The notes below the pieces were generated by a model. That model made no database searches, was not told the origin of the DNA, and saw only the letters and a list, made by a program, of their open reading frames with translations. From JAYFQF01 sp034927285 (GTDB lineage Bacteria; Bacillota; Peptococcia; DRI-13; UBA5745), in the NCBI GenBank assembly GCA_034927285.1, contig JAYFQF010000039.1, positions 1 through 12,409 of the forward strand: a stretch of 12,409 nt of DNA. The letters run 5' to 3'. Position numbers and translations under genes: made by a program. Position 1 is the first letter of the stretch. Every line of letters starts with the position of its first letter. Shown in pieces: positions 1 to 6,617 of this stretch.

Positions 1-150
1 GGCGGCCGGGACGGAGCTTACGTCTGCGACGGCCGGGTGGTCAAGGTCAACCAAAATAAAGCCTTTGACGGCACCACTTTAGTCTCCGTGGAGGTCCCCA
101 AGAAATACTATATGACCGTCCGGACCATCTGCAGAAAGGGGAGAGCGTAA
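1..150 (+). CDS. 3' end of an unrecognised gene (partial)
   Basis: An open frame enters from the left edge and stops at TAA 148-150, giving the last 49 residues of a protein. The visible part is a polar, probably beta-rich stretch (AYVCDGRVVKVNQ, then TTLVSVEVPKKYYM) ending in a basic tail (CRKGRA). I do not recognise the family from this fragment. The downstream iron-sulfur protein starts one base after the stop, and its Shine-Dalgarno-like AAAGGGGAG lies inside this gene's last codons. The two genes are therefore very probably cotranscribed, and this one may be another subunit or enzyme of the same amino-acid oxidation operon. That functional link is inference from position only. Confidence 0.6.
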   Translation, partial: GGRDGAYVCDGRVVKVNQNKAFDGTTLVSVEVPKKYYMTVRTICRKGRA

Positions 151-438
151 ATGTGCAACTGCGGCCCTGAAAATGAAACCTTCGTCTGCCGCTGTGAAGA
201 GGTGACGAAGGAGGAAATCCTCCAGGCCATCGCCGACGGCGCCACCACGGTGACGGGCGTGAAAAAACGGACCCAGGCCGGCATGGGCTTATGCCAGGGC
301 AGAACCTGCCGCCGTGTCATCAGCCAGATGCTGAGCCAGGCCGGAGCCCGCCCTGCGGCGGAAGTTTATCCGCCTACCTCCCGGCCTCCGGTTCGCACGG
401 CCAAGATCAAAGAATTCATCAATGAGGAGGATGACTGA
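151..438 (+). CDS. BFD-like [2Fe-2S]-binding protein, small subunit of an amine/amino-acid dehydrogenase
   Basis: This 95-residue cytoplasmic protein carries the BFD-type [2Fe-2S] pattern: C13-x-C15 (VCRCEEV) and, after a helical region, C48-x4-C53 (GLCQGRTC). This module is known as a stand-alone or fused electron-transfer subunit in multi-subunit sarcosine/proline/octopine-type dehydrogenases and HCN-synthase-like enzymes. Two further cysteines (C2, C4) sit at the N-terminus. Residues after about 60 form a Pro/Arg-rich tail with no clear fold, ending in an acidic EEDD. The ATG follows the upstream stop directly, with AAAGGGGAG as ribosome binding site. Its TGA shares one base with the next gene's ATG (TGATG), so translation is coupled. 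It probably passes electrons from the flavoprotein encoded next to another acceptor. The substrate is unknown. Confidence 0.9.
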   Translation: MCNCGPENETFVCRCEEVTKEEILQAIADGATTVTGVKKRTQAGMGLCQGRTCRRVISQMLSQAGARPAAEVYPPTSRPPVRTAKIKEFINEEDD

Positions 439-1613
439 TGACTAGAACTGCAGATGTAGCGATCATCGGCGGCGGTGTAATCGGCGCCTCCAGCGCTTAC
501 CGCCTGGCCAAAGCCGGGAAAAAGGTAGTTTTGTGCGAGAAGGAAGACTTTGCCTCCGGCGCCACCGGCTCCTGCGATCAGATGGTTATCCTTCAGTCTA
601 AAAAACCCGGCTTTCATTTAAAAATCGCTCTGGACAGCGCCGAGATGTTCAAATCCCTTCCTCAGGAACTGGGATGCGATATCGAGTACTTCCAAAAGGG
701 CGGTATGATTACCATTGAAAACGAAATGGAAATGCAGGTCATGAAAAAGGTCGTGGACGAGCAAAAGGAAACCGGTCTGGAGGTGGATATCATCAGCCGG
801 GCCGAAGCCGCCAAACGCCAAAGAGGGCTGGGAGAGCATCTTCTGGGCTGCACCTACAGCCCCGCCGACGGGGAAGTGAATCCCTTTAAGCTGAACCTGG
901 CTTTTGCCAGGGGGGCAAAGGCCTTAGGCGCCGAGCTTTTGATCGACTGCCCCGTCACCGGCTTTATCACTGAGGGCGGCAAGGTCAAGGGCATTAAGAC
1001 CGTCAAAGGCGAGGTCCATGCGGAGACCGTGATTCTGGCTGCCGGGGCCTGGAGTCCCATCGTGGGCAAGGAGCTGGGGATCAATGTCCCCATCAAGCCC
1101 AGAAGAGGCCAGATCATGATCACGGAGCCGGTGGCCCCTTATGTCAACGGCGATATTCTTTCGGCTCAGTATATCGTAGCCAAGCATCACCCGGAGACTT
1201 TGGTCAATGCCAAGTCCAGGGCTATCCAGCTGGGGGTGGGCCTGTCCCTGACCCAGTCCGCCAAGGGCGACATCCTGATCGGCGCCACCCGTGAGTTTGT
1301 GGATTATGACAAACGCAATACCCGGGAAGCCATCCGTGAGGTGCTGAAAAATGCTACCCGTATCGTCCCCGGCCTGAAGGACATCAACATTATCCGCATC
1401 ATGTCCGGTTTTCGCCCCTACACTCCCGACGGCCTGCCGCTGATCGGGTATGTGGATAAGCTGCCCGGTCTCTTTATGGCCTGCGGCCATGAGGGCGACG
1501 GCATCGCCCTGAGCGCCATTACCGGCCGGATCGTCTCGGAGCTCATCTGCGAAGGCAAAGCCTATATGGATATTTCTCCGTTGGATCCCAACCGGTTTGA
1601 GATGTTCGCCTGA
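438..1613 (+). CDS. FAD-dependent oxidoreductase, DAO family (sarcosine oxidase beta / glycine oxidase-like)
   Basis: This 391-residue protein has an N-terminal Rossmann FAD site: a beta strand VAIIGGGVIG (GxGxxG at residues 11-16), and E34 at the end of the second strand for the ribose. SGATGS follows, typical of DAO-family proteins. The C-terminal FAD contact is GFRPYTPDG (324-332), followed by GHEGDG (350-355). The length fits single-domain DAO enzymes of the glycine oxidase, sarcosine oxidase beta and D-amino-acid dehydrogenase group. Overlap with the [2Fe-2S] gene argues for a dehydrogenase complex rather than an H2O2-forming oxidase, which suits an anaerobe. The substrate (sarcosine, proline, hydroxyproline, glycine or a D-amino acid) cannot be read from the sequence. 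No gene follows on this strand; a strong hairpin lies about 50 bases downstream. Confidence 0.9.
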   Translation: MTRTADVAIIGGGVIGASSAYRLAKAGKKVVLCEKEDFASGATGSCDQMVILQSKKPGFHLKIALDSAEMFKSLPQELGCDIEYFQKGGMITIENEMEMQVMKKVVDEQKETGLEVDIISRAEAAKRQRGLGEHLLGCTYSPADGEVNPFKLNLAFARGAKALGAELLIDCPVTGFITEGGKVKGIKTVKGEVHAETVILAAGAWSPIVGKELGINVPIKPRRGQIMITEPVAPYVNGDILSAQYIVAKHHPETLVNAKSRAIQLGVGLSLTQSAKGDILIGATREFVDYDKRNTREAIREVLKNATRIVPGLKDINIIRIMSGFRPYTPDGLPLIGYVDKLPGLFMACGHEGDGIALSAITGRIVSELICEGKAYMDISPLDPNRFEMFA

Positions 1614-1638
1614 TTTATCCTTTAAGCTCCTCCAATTC

Positions 1639-1654
1639 ATTTACCATAGTAAAC
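1639..1654. promoter_or_regulatory. Operator-like palindrome (orphan)
   Basis: The sequence ATTTACCATAGTAAAC contains inverted arms TTTAC/GTAAA around CATA. It shares TTTACCAT and AGTAAAC with the regulatory region of the TetR gene about 1 kb away (2647-2667), where the same two words are separated by six extra bases. On the minus strand it is followed by TTGGAGGAGC, which resembles a ribosome binding site, but no gene follows there. It may be a leftover target promoter of that TetR protein; this is inference. Confidence 0.35.
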
Positions 1655-1662
1655 CCTTGCCC

Positions 1663-1702
1663 GAAGAAGAGACCGCAGATAAAATCTGCCGGTCTCTTCT
1701 TC
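1663..1702. terminator. Strong hairpin, probable bidirectional terminator
   Basis: GAAGAAGAGACCG-CAGAT pairs with ATCTGCCGGTCTCTTCTTC around an AAA loop, leaving a single bulged base: 18 base pairs in total. Neither side has a proper T tract; the plus-strand side ends in a pyrimidine-rich TCTTCTTC. It lies between the converging oxidoreductase operon and TetR unit, where a shared terminator is expected. It would be a strong but non-classical terminator. Confidence 0.55.
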
Positions 1703-1847
1703 ATTCTGCGGCTCTTACTCCCGCAATCGGAACAATATTCTGGCGCGTCCTCAATTTTATGCACCGTCGCCGTATCCCAGAAACAGGGGGCTTTGCAAGG
1801 GCGGGCTTTCTTCACAGTGCGGTGTTCGTCCTTGGCGGTGCCGGAGT

Positions 1848-1985
1848 TTAAGATGTGTTTCTCTTTTTCCCAATATAAAATACATATCCATAATACTGTT
1901 TGTATTTTGAATACAGGTCTGCCTCACGCCTCATAAAGGAAATCATATCCTCAACAGTTTTATTCCCCTGATTATACCTCTTGCT
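1848..1985 (-). pseudogene. 3' remnant of a class I SAM-dependent methyltransferase
   Basis: Immediately after the TetR stop, in the same minus-strand frame, 45 codons remain open to TAA at 1848-1850. They read KTVEDMISFMRREADLY followed by SKYKQYYGYVFYIGKK. A C-terminal end of this type (a helix, then YYGYVFYIG) is familiar from SAM-dependent methyltransferases encoded next to TetR genes in Clostridia; I name this from memory without a search. The SAM-binding Rossmann core, normally about 200 residues, is absent, so this is the tail of a deleted gene and should be inactive. It shares the A+T-rich composition of the TetR gene and presumably arrived with it. The deletion joins it almost directly to the TetR stop. 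Confidence 0.65.
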
Positions 1986-2615
1986 TTACTCCTTTTGTTT
2001 CCGTGGGGCGGAGTTCTCTCCTATAAAGCGCTCAATGTGTGCCGATAATAGCTTAGCGGCCTCTTGCTTGTCAGGCATTGTATCTGAAATGCTTACCAAC
2101 AAGTAAAAAGGTGCGTAAAATTCAAGCGCAAGCTGTTTTGGGTTGCTTTTATTCCAAATTCCCTGTTCCATCATTTCACGGAACAAATCTTCCATATAGC
2201 TGAGCGGCCCGCTTACCAGGCATTTTTGATATAGTTCCATTATCTCCGGGTTTCTGTATTGCTCCAAAATCAACATTTTTCTAAAATCACTGCCAAATTC
2301 ATCCTCCGTCCAAAAATGGAACTGCGCTTCGATGAAAACCTTAATCTTATTTACAGCAGTATTGCGGTAGGCCGACGGTGATTTATCAAAGGTTTTCTCC
2401 GGCACTTCATACTTTTTTGCTCGTTCAATATCTATCTGACAGATGCGTTCAACAATTCTGTCAAATATATCCCGCTTGTTCTTATAGTGCTTGTATAAAG
2501 CTCCTTTTGTCATGCCAAGCTCCCCCGCGATATCGCTGACCGAAGCGGCCTCATATCCATCCCTGGCAAATAAACGAAGTGAAGTATGCAAAATGTTTTC
2601 TTTTGTGTCGGCCAT
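1986..2615 (-). CDS. TetR/AcrR family transcriptional regulator (A+T-rich, probably acquired)
   Basis: This 209-residue protein has a TetR_N DNA-binding domain at the N-terminus: helix-turn-helix about residues 26-47, VSDIAGELGMTKGALYKHYK. An all-helical ligand/dimerisation domain follows. ATG 2615 is chosen because GGGAGG (2624-2629, minus strand) lies 8 bases upstream. A longer frame from 2684 would begin inside the -35 element and is not credible. A consensus promoter and GTAAAC/GTTTAC palindromes lie just upstream, so it very probably represses itself. Its usual downstream partner, a methyltransferase, survives only as a 3' stub. Base composition differs sharply from the neighbours, pointing to horizontal transfer. 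Its ligand is unknown. It is divergent from the second regulator at 2872 and could also influence that operon. Confidence 0.93.
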   Translation of the reverse strand: MADTKENILHTSLRLFARDGYEAASVSDIAGELGMTKGALYKHYKNKRDIFDRIVERICQIDIERAKKYEVPEKTFDKSPSAYRNTAVNKIKVFIEAQFHFWTEDEFGSDFRKMLILEQYRNPEIMELYQKCLVSGPLSYMEDLFREMMEQGIWNKSNPKQLALEFYAPFYLLVSISDTMPDKQEAAKLLSAHIERFIGENSAPRKQKE

Positions 2616-2635
2616 TTGAAAATCCTCCCTAGATA

Positions 2636-2651
2636 GTAAACCACCGTTTAC
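2636..2651. promoter_or_regulatory. Second operator palindrome near the transcription start
   Basis: GTAAAC-CACC-GTTTAC forms a 6+6-bp inverted repeat just downstream of the -10 element, around the expected transcription start. Its half-site GTAAAC is the same as in the palindrome at 2662-2677. The 2646 GTTTAC and 2662 GTAAAC also form a wider inverted pair that brackets the -10. Confidence 0.6.
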
Positions 2652-2655
2652 CATT

Positions 2656-2684
2656 ATTTTAGTAAACGATCGTTCGCTTGTCAA
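2656..2684 (-). promoter_or_regulatory. Sigma-A-type promoter of the minus-strand TetR gene
   Basis: On the minus strand TTGACA (2684-2679) and TAAAAT (2661-2656) are separated by exactly 17 bases. Transcription would start near 2649, giving a short leader before ATG 2615. The spacer holds the AACGATCGTT palindrome, so a bound repressor would cover the polymerase site. Confidence 0.8.
2662..2677. promoter_or_regulatory. Operator palindrome between -35 and -10
   Basis: GTAAACGATCGTTCGC has a perfect 10-bp palindromic core, AACGATCGTT (2665-2674), with a partial outer match. It sits inside the promoter spacer of the TetR gene, an arrangement known for autorepressing TetR-family proteins. Confidence 0.65.
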
Positions 2685-2727
2685 CGGATTTTACTTTATT
2701 GCCCTTCCTTTTCCCGGCCCTGGGCTA

Positions 2728-2756
2728 TTGTAACCGCAGTGAGAATATGCTATGAT
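2728..2756 (+). promoter_or_regulatory. Promoter of the tetR-ABC-permease-adaptor operon
   Basis: TTGTAA (2728-2733), a 17-base spacer and TATGAT (2751-2756) form a good sigma-A-type promoter facing the second regulator. Transcription should start near 2763, directly at the first palindrome. Confidence 0.65.
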
Positions 2757-2764
2757 GAAGCGGA

Positions 2765-2782
2765 TATGACAAGGGTGTCATA
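2765..2782. promoter_or_regulatory. Operator-like palindrome 1 in the operon leader
   Basis: TATGACA-AGGG-TGTCATA is a perfect 7+7-bp inverted repeat at or just after the expected transcription start. Size and position fit a binding site for the TetR-family regulator encoded next. The following A run rules out a plus-strand intrinsic terminator. Confidence 0.6.
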
Positions 2783-2793
2783 AAAAACAGAGG

Positions 2794-2808
2794 ATGTCCT
2801 GAGGACAT
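2794..2808. promoter_or_regulatory. Operator-like palindrome 2 in the operon leader
   Basis: ATGTCCT-G-AGGACAT is a perfect 7+7-bp inverted repeat around a single base, with its centre about 27 bases after that of the first palindrome. The half-sites are similar (ATGACA versus ATGTCC). The two may be a tandem operator, or the second may serve another protein. Confidence 0.5.
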
Positions 2809-2871
2809 AATATTCGGAAAAGAACGACGGCTGCGGCGGGTGGGGCGGTACGGTAAAGGAGTGAGATACTC

Positions 2872-3474
2872 TTGCCCAAAGAAACATTTTTCCGTCTGCC
2901 GGAAGAAAAACGGCGGCGTATTTATCAGGCTGCGGTGGAGGAATTTGCCGCTTACCGCTTCAGCGACGCCTCGATAAACCGGATGGTGAAGGCGGCGGGG
3001 ATTCCCCGGGGCAGCTTTTATCAGTATTTTAAGAACAAGGAAGATCTCTACCTGTATGTTATGGGGGAAATCGGCAAGGAAAAGCTGAAGGTATTATCCC
3101 GATATGGGCCCGCTGATGACCAGGCGGGTTTTTTTGAGACGGCAAAATCGGCTCTGCCGGCGGTTTTTGATTGGGCGGAAAGCCATCCGCTGTATAACCG
3201 GATCGGTTTTTTGATGGCCCTGGATGATTCGGATTTTATCCGCATGGTCATGAAGAAAATAAACGATTCCCAGCCTTTTTTGCGGCAGATGCTGAAAAAG
3301 GATCAGGCCAAGGGTCTGATCCGGCCGGAAATCGATACGGATCTGGTGGCGGATATGTATCTCAACTTGGCTCTTGGGCTGTGCCGGGATTATTACGGCG
3401 GAACGCCCCGGGAGGAAATTATCGGAAAGGTCGGGAGCCTGCTTGAAATAATCTGCCATGGCATCCTGGCTTGA
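2872..3474 (+). CDS. TetR/AcrR family regulator of the adjacent ABC exporter
   Basis: This 200-residue protein begins at TTG with AAAGGAG ten bases upstream; no ATG gives the conserved N-terminus. The N-terminal TetR domain has a helix-turn-helix at about residues 33-54 (SINRMVKAAGIPRGSFYQYF) followed by KNKEDLY, a typical continuation. The rest is an alpha-helical effector domain (AVFDWAESHPLYNRIGFLMA and onward). It is not closely similar to the TetR protein on the other strand. The ATPase gene begins 19 bases after its stop, so it leads the exporter operon. The two palindromes in its leader suggest autorepression released by a ligand, perhaps the exported compound. The ligand is unknown. 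Confidence 0.92.
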   Translation: MPKETFFRLPEEKRRRIYQAAVEEFAAYRFSDASINRMVKAAGIPRGSFYQYFKNKEDLYLYVMGEIGKEKLKVLSRYGPADDQAGFFETAKSALPAVFDWAESHPLYNRIGFLMALDDSDFIRMVMKKINDSQPFLRQMLKKDQAKGLIRPEIDTDLVADMYLNLALGLCRDYYGGTPREEIIGKVGSLLEIICHGILA

Positions 3475-3493
3475 GGAAACCGGAGGAAAAACC

Positions 3494-4201
3494 ATGGAAG
3501 AATTGGTCCTGATGGGAGAAAATCTGTGCCGGTACTATGAAGGCGACGGCGTCACCGTAAAAGCCTTGGACGGCGTTTCCTTTGAAGTGCGCAAAAAGGA
3601 ATTCATCGTGGTTTTGGGTCATTCGGGTTCCGGAAAAAGCACGCTTTTGAACCTGATGGGCGGGATGGACCGGCCTACCTCGGGCAGGCTTTGGTACCGG
3701 GGCAGGCCCCTGGAGCAGTTCAGCCGGGATGAGCTTTCCGATTACCGGCGGGACGTGGTGGGTTTTGTCTTCCAATTTTTCAATCTTATCCCGTCGCTGA
3801 CGGCCCGGGAAAATGTAGACCTGGCCGCAGGTATTGTAAAAGACCCCATGAATCCGGAAGAGGTCCTGGAGCTGGTGGGGCTGAAGGGGCGGGAAAAACA
3901 TTTTCCGGCTCAGCTTTCCGGCGGCGAGCAGCAGAGAATCGCCATTGCCAGAGCCTTGGTAAAGCGTCCCGGCCTCTTGCTTTGCGACGAACCCACCGGC
4001 GCCCTGGACAGCAAAACCAGCCGCTCCGTGGTGGAGCTTTTGGTAAACCTGGGGCAAAAGCTGGAGTGCCCCGTGGTTGTGATTACCCATAACGCCGCCA
4101 TGGCCAGAATCGCCCACAGAGTTTTTCAGATGAAGGACGGAAAGATCGAAAAGATAGAAGAAAATCCCCGGCCGGCCGCCCCGGAGGAAGTGGAATGGTG
4201 A
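3494..4201 (+). CDS. ABC transporter ATP-binding protein, MacB/LolD/FtsE type
   Basis: This 235-residue ATPase is complete: Walker A GHSGSGKST (42-50), Q-loop Q94 in FVFQFFNL, signature LSGGEQQR (141-148), Walker B LLLCDEP (161-167), D-loop GALD (169-172) and H-loop H199 in ITHN. The spacing and the LSGGEQQRIAIARAL form are those of the MacB/LolD group, which drives FtsX-fold permeases. ATG 3494 is chosen because GGAGG lies seven bases upstream; an in-frame ATG at 3458 lies inside the preceding gene and has no such site. The permease gene starts four bases after its stop. It would power that permease at the inner face of the cytoplasmic membrane. Confidence 0.95.
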   Translation: MEELVLMGENLCRYYEGDGVTVKALDGVSFEVRKKEFIVVLGHSGSGKSTLLNLMGGMDRPTSGRLWYRGRPLEQFSRDELSDYRRDVVGFVFQFFNLIPSLTARENVDLAAGIVKDPMNPEEVLELVGLKGREKHFPAQLSGGEQQRIAIARALVKRPGLLLCDEPTGALDSKTSRSVVELLVNLGQKLECPVVVITHNAAMARIAHRVFQMKDGKIEKIEENPRPAAPEEVEW

Positions 4202-4205
4202 TTTT

Positions 4206-6599
4206 TTGAAAAGACTCCTCTTTGCCAAAATGCTGCGGGAGATAAAACGCAGCGCCGCCACCTATGGGATTTGCATCGGCATTGTGGCCATCGGTTTTTG
4301 CGGCTATACGGTACTGTCCATTGCCTCCGACCGGCTCATGGCTTCCCGGGACGCGTTTTTTGAGCGTACCGCCTTTCCGGATATGTTTGCCGAGGTGGAA
4401 GAAGCTCCGGCGGCCCTGGCCGGGCAGCTGGCCCAGCTGCCCGGCGTAAGCTCCGCCGAGGCCAGGCTCACCGCCCTGATCAGCGTAGGCCGCCTGGAGG
4501 AAGACAGCGGACAAGACAGCGGACAAGACAGCGGGCAGATCAGCTGGCCGCAGCTGAAGCTGACCTCCATCGCCAAAGGAGGTATGGCCTGGCCGCTTTT
4601 ATTTAACGGTTTGACCCCCCAGCCGGGAGCCAGGGAGCTGATTCTGGGAGATGGGTTTTTTCAGGCCCGGAAATTCCGGCTGGGTCAGGAGATAAAACTG
4701 ATCAATCAGGGCCGGAAGGTTTCCTTCACCGTGGTGGGCAGCGGGATTTCTCCGGAAAACATTTATCTGGTGAGAACGATTAACGAGATGTTGCCGGACC
4801 CGGCAAATTATGACGCGGCTTTTCTCGACTATGAGACGCTGGCCGCTTTCCTGGGGAAAGAAGGTCTGGCCAATGAGTTCTTGCTGCGGCTGGAGGCCGG
4901 AGCGGATAAAGAAGAGCTGAAGGAAAGGCTGGAAAAAATTCTGGAGCCCTATGGTTTCCGGCAGGCATACGAAGGGGTGGACCAGTTCTCCGTCCAGATG
5001 CTGCAGCAGGAGCTGACGCAGCTGGGCCGGGTAGCCTCGGTGATGCCCATGCTGTTTCTGGCGGTGGCCGCGGTGATCCTTTATATCAGCCTGGGCCGGC
5101 TGATTGAGCAGCAGCGGGTGCAGGTCGGCACCCTCTTGGCTTTGGGAATCAGAATGAAAGCCATCGAAAGGCATTATCTGTCCTACGGGGCTTTTGTGGG
5201 CGGGGCCGGCGGCCTGCTGGGGGGGCTCCTGGGCTATCTGGCCGCCGAGCCGCTGGTGAATTTTTACCGGGTCTATTTCCGGTTGCCGGAAATCCCGGTA
5301 ACTCTCTCTCCCAAGTATCTGATCCAGGGAACGGCCGCCGCGCTGCTGTTTTGCGGCGCCATCGCCTGGTTTACAGCCGGAAGCTTAAGCCGTCTGGAAC
5401 CGGCGGAGGCCCTCCGGCCGGCGGCGCCGAAAACCTCCCGGCTTTCGCTTTTGGAGCGTCTGCCCGGATTTCGACGCCTTTTTACCGTACCGGGCCTGAT
5501 GGCGGTGCGCAGTTTATCAAGAAACCGACGCCGTTCGGCTCTGGCCCTGACGGGAATTGCCTTTGCCTATATGATCACCGCCTGCCTGGTGTCCATGTAC
5601 AGCTTATATGACGTGTTTCTTTTCGATTATCTGGAAAAGACGCAGCGCCAGGACCTGGCGGTATATTTCAGCAGGCCGGTGGCCGCCGGGGCGGCCCTGG
5701 AAGCGGTGAGGGGCCAGGACATCCAGCGGGCCGAGGGGATTATGGAGTTTGCCGTGACCCTAAAAGGCCCGTCAGGAAAGCTGGAGGCCGCAATCCAGGG
5801 GATCCCCGGGGATTCGGAGCTATGCCGCCTTTATGATGAAAATGGGGCCAGGGTGTATGTACAGCCGGAAGGGCTGGTACTTTCCCGCTTCATGGCCGGG
5901 CAGTTGGGCGTATCGGCAGGAGACCTGGTGGAAACGGAAGTCACCTACCCCCGAAAGCAGCAGGCAAAAGTGCCGGTGACCGGGATCATCGCCCAATATA
6001 TGGGATCTACCGCCTATATGTCCCATGAAGCCGTGGCAGGGATCAGCAGCTACAACGGCGCCTATACCTCGGTCTTGCTGACGGCGGGAGCGGAGGCGCG
6101 GCCGAGGCTTGCCGCCAGCCTGGCAGAGGCCCCGGCGGTCTCCGGGGTGGAAAGCCGCTGGGAACGCCTGGAAAAATACCGGGAGATGATGGGCATGATG
6201 AACGGCGTGATGGCCATGATGTGCATGCTGGGCGTGATCATCGGCTTCGCCGTGATTTATATCAGCTCTCTGATCAGCTATGAGGAACTGCGGCGGGAGA
6301 TCGCCGCCATGATGATGCTGGGACTGAAAGGGAATCAGTGCCTGGAGGTAATTTCCACCGGTCAGTGGCTGCTGACCATCGGGGCGATCATTCCAGGGGT
6401 CCCCATGACCCTGGCCGCCAGCCGTCTGATTTCCCGCGGCATGGCCTCGGAGGTGTTTATCATTCCTGATTTTGTAGACGCGCCGTCGCTGATTCTGGCC
6501 CTGGGACTGACCTTTCTGGCGGTGTATTTCAGCTCGGGGATGATGCTGAAAAAAATCAAGGCCCTGGAGCCCGTGGATTTGCTGCGGGAGCGGGAATAA
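4206..6599 (+). CDS. ABC transporter permease with two FtsX/MacB domains
   Basis: This 797-residue integral membrane protein has about eight membrane segments in the duplicated FtsX arrangement. One lies near 20-40, followed by a large extracytoplasmic domain and then segments near 278-297, 328-350 and 372-392. The second half has one near 444-466, another large outside domain, and segments near 666-690, 718-738 and 760-782. Each half has a coupling-type stretch (QVGTLLALGIRMKAI; REIAAMMMLGLKGNQ). Start TTG 4206 follows the ATPase stop by four bases. GGAGG at 4183-4187 is too far for ordinary initiation, so coupled reinitiation is likely. Such proteins work as mechanotransmitters in tripartite exporters or lipoprotein/peptide release. 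The substrate is unknown. A DSGQ repeat sits in the first outside domain. Confidence 0.93.
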   Translation: MKRLLFAKMLREIKRSAATYGICIGIVAIGFCGYTVLSIASDRLMASRDAFFERTAFPDMFAEVEEAPAALAGQLAQLPGVSSAEARLTALISVGRLEEDSGQDSGQDSGQISWPQLKLTSIAKGGMAWPLLFNGLTPQPGARELILGDGFFQARKFRLGQEIKLINQGRKVSFTVVGSGISPENIYLVRTINEMLPDPANYDAAFLDYETLAAFLGKEGLANEFLLRLEAGADKEELKERLEKILEPYGFRQAYEGVDQFSVQMLQQELTQLGRVASVMPMLFLAVAAVILYISLGRLIEQQRVQVGTLLALGIRMKAIERHYLSYGAFVGGAGGLLGGLLGYLAAEPLVNFYRVYFRLPEIPVTLSPKYLIQGTAAALLFCGAIAWFTAGSLSRLEPAEALRPAAPKTSRLSLLERLPGFRRLFTVPGLMAVRSLSRNRRRSALALTGIAFAYMITACLVSMYSLYDVFLFDYLEKTQRQDLAVYFSRPVAAGAALEAVRGQDIQRAEGIMEFAVTLKGPSGKLEAAIQGIPGDSELCRLYDENGARVYVQPEGLVLSRFMAGQLGVSAGDLVETEVTYPRKQQAKVPVTGIIAQYMGSTAYMSHEAVAGISSYNGAYTSVLLTAGAEARPRLAASLAEAPAVSGVESRWERLEKYREMMGMMNGVMAMMCMLGVIIGFAVIYISSLISYEELRREIAAMMMLGLKGNQCLEVISTGQWLLTIGAIIPGVPMTLAASRLISRGMASEVFIIPDFVDAPSLILALGLTFLAVYFSSGMMLKKIKALEPVDLLRERE
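4503..4538 (+). repeat. Three 12-bp tandem repeats coding for (DSGQ)3
   Basis: GACAGCGGACAA occurs twice exactly, then once as GACAGCGGGCAG. It encodes residues 100-111 of the permease, in its first extracytoplasmic domain. The unit is a multiple of three, so gain or loss of copies keeps the frame. Confidence 0.9.
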
Positions 6600-6617
6600 G
6601 GAAACGAGGGGATTGGG

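Larger units (their letters stand above)
1615..1815 (-). pseudogene. Possible Cys-rich ORF remnant, unrecognised
   Basis: A minus-strand frame from GTG 1815 to TAA 1615 encodes 66 residues with CKAPC and CSDCGSK, reminiscent of a zinc ribbon, then a stretch (KKRPADFICGLFFG) encoded by the 1663-1702 hairpin. The frame stays open upstream to about 1923 with no better start, and no ribosome binding site precedes the GTG. Overlap with a hairpin and the lack of a start signal argue against a working gene. The Cys pairs could be chance or the remains of a small zinc-binding protein brought in with the neighbouring foreign DNA. I do not recognise a family. Confidence 0.2.

Noticed and set aside
924..1640. 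Long minus-strand open frame opposite the FAD oxidoreductase
   Set aside because: It mirrors a well-supported gene, has no ribosome binding site and shows no recognisable domain; GC-rich codons produce such shadows.
2613..2684. Start of the minus-strand TetR at 2684 instead of 2615
   Set aside because: The extra 23 codons overlap the -35, -10 and operators, and the good ribosome binding site is placed for 2615.
4199..4208. Run of six T at the ATPase-permease junction as a programmed frameshift site
   Set aside because: The ATPase stop TGA comes before the T run, so slippage there cannot fuse the two proteins; simple reinitiation explains the junction.
3419..4261. 280-codon minus-strand open frame opposite the ABC ATPase
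   Set aside because: The plus strand has every ABC motif intact; the reverse frame has no domain and no start signal.
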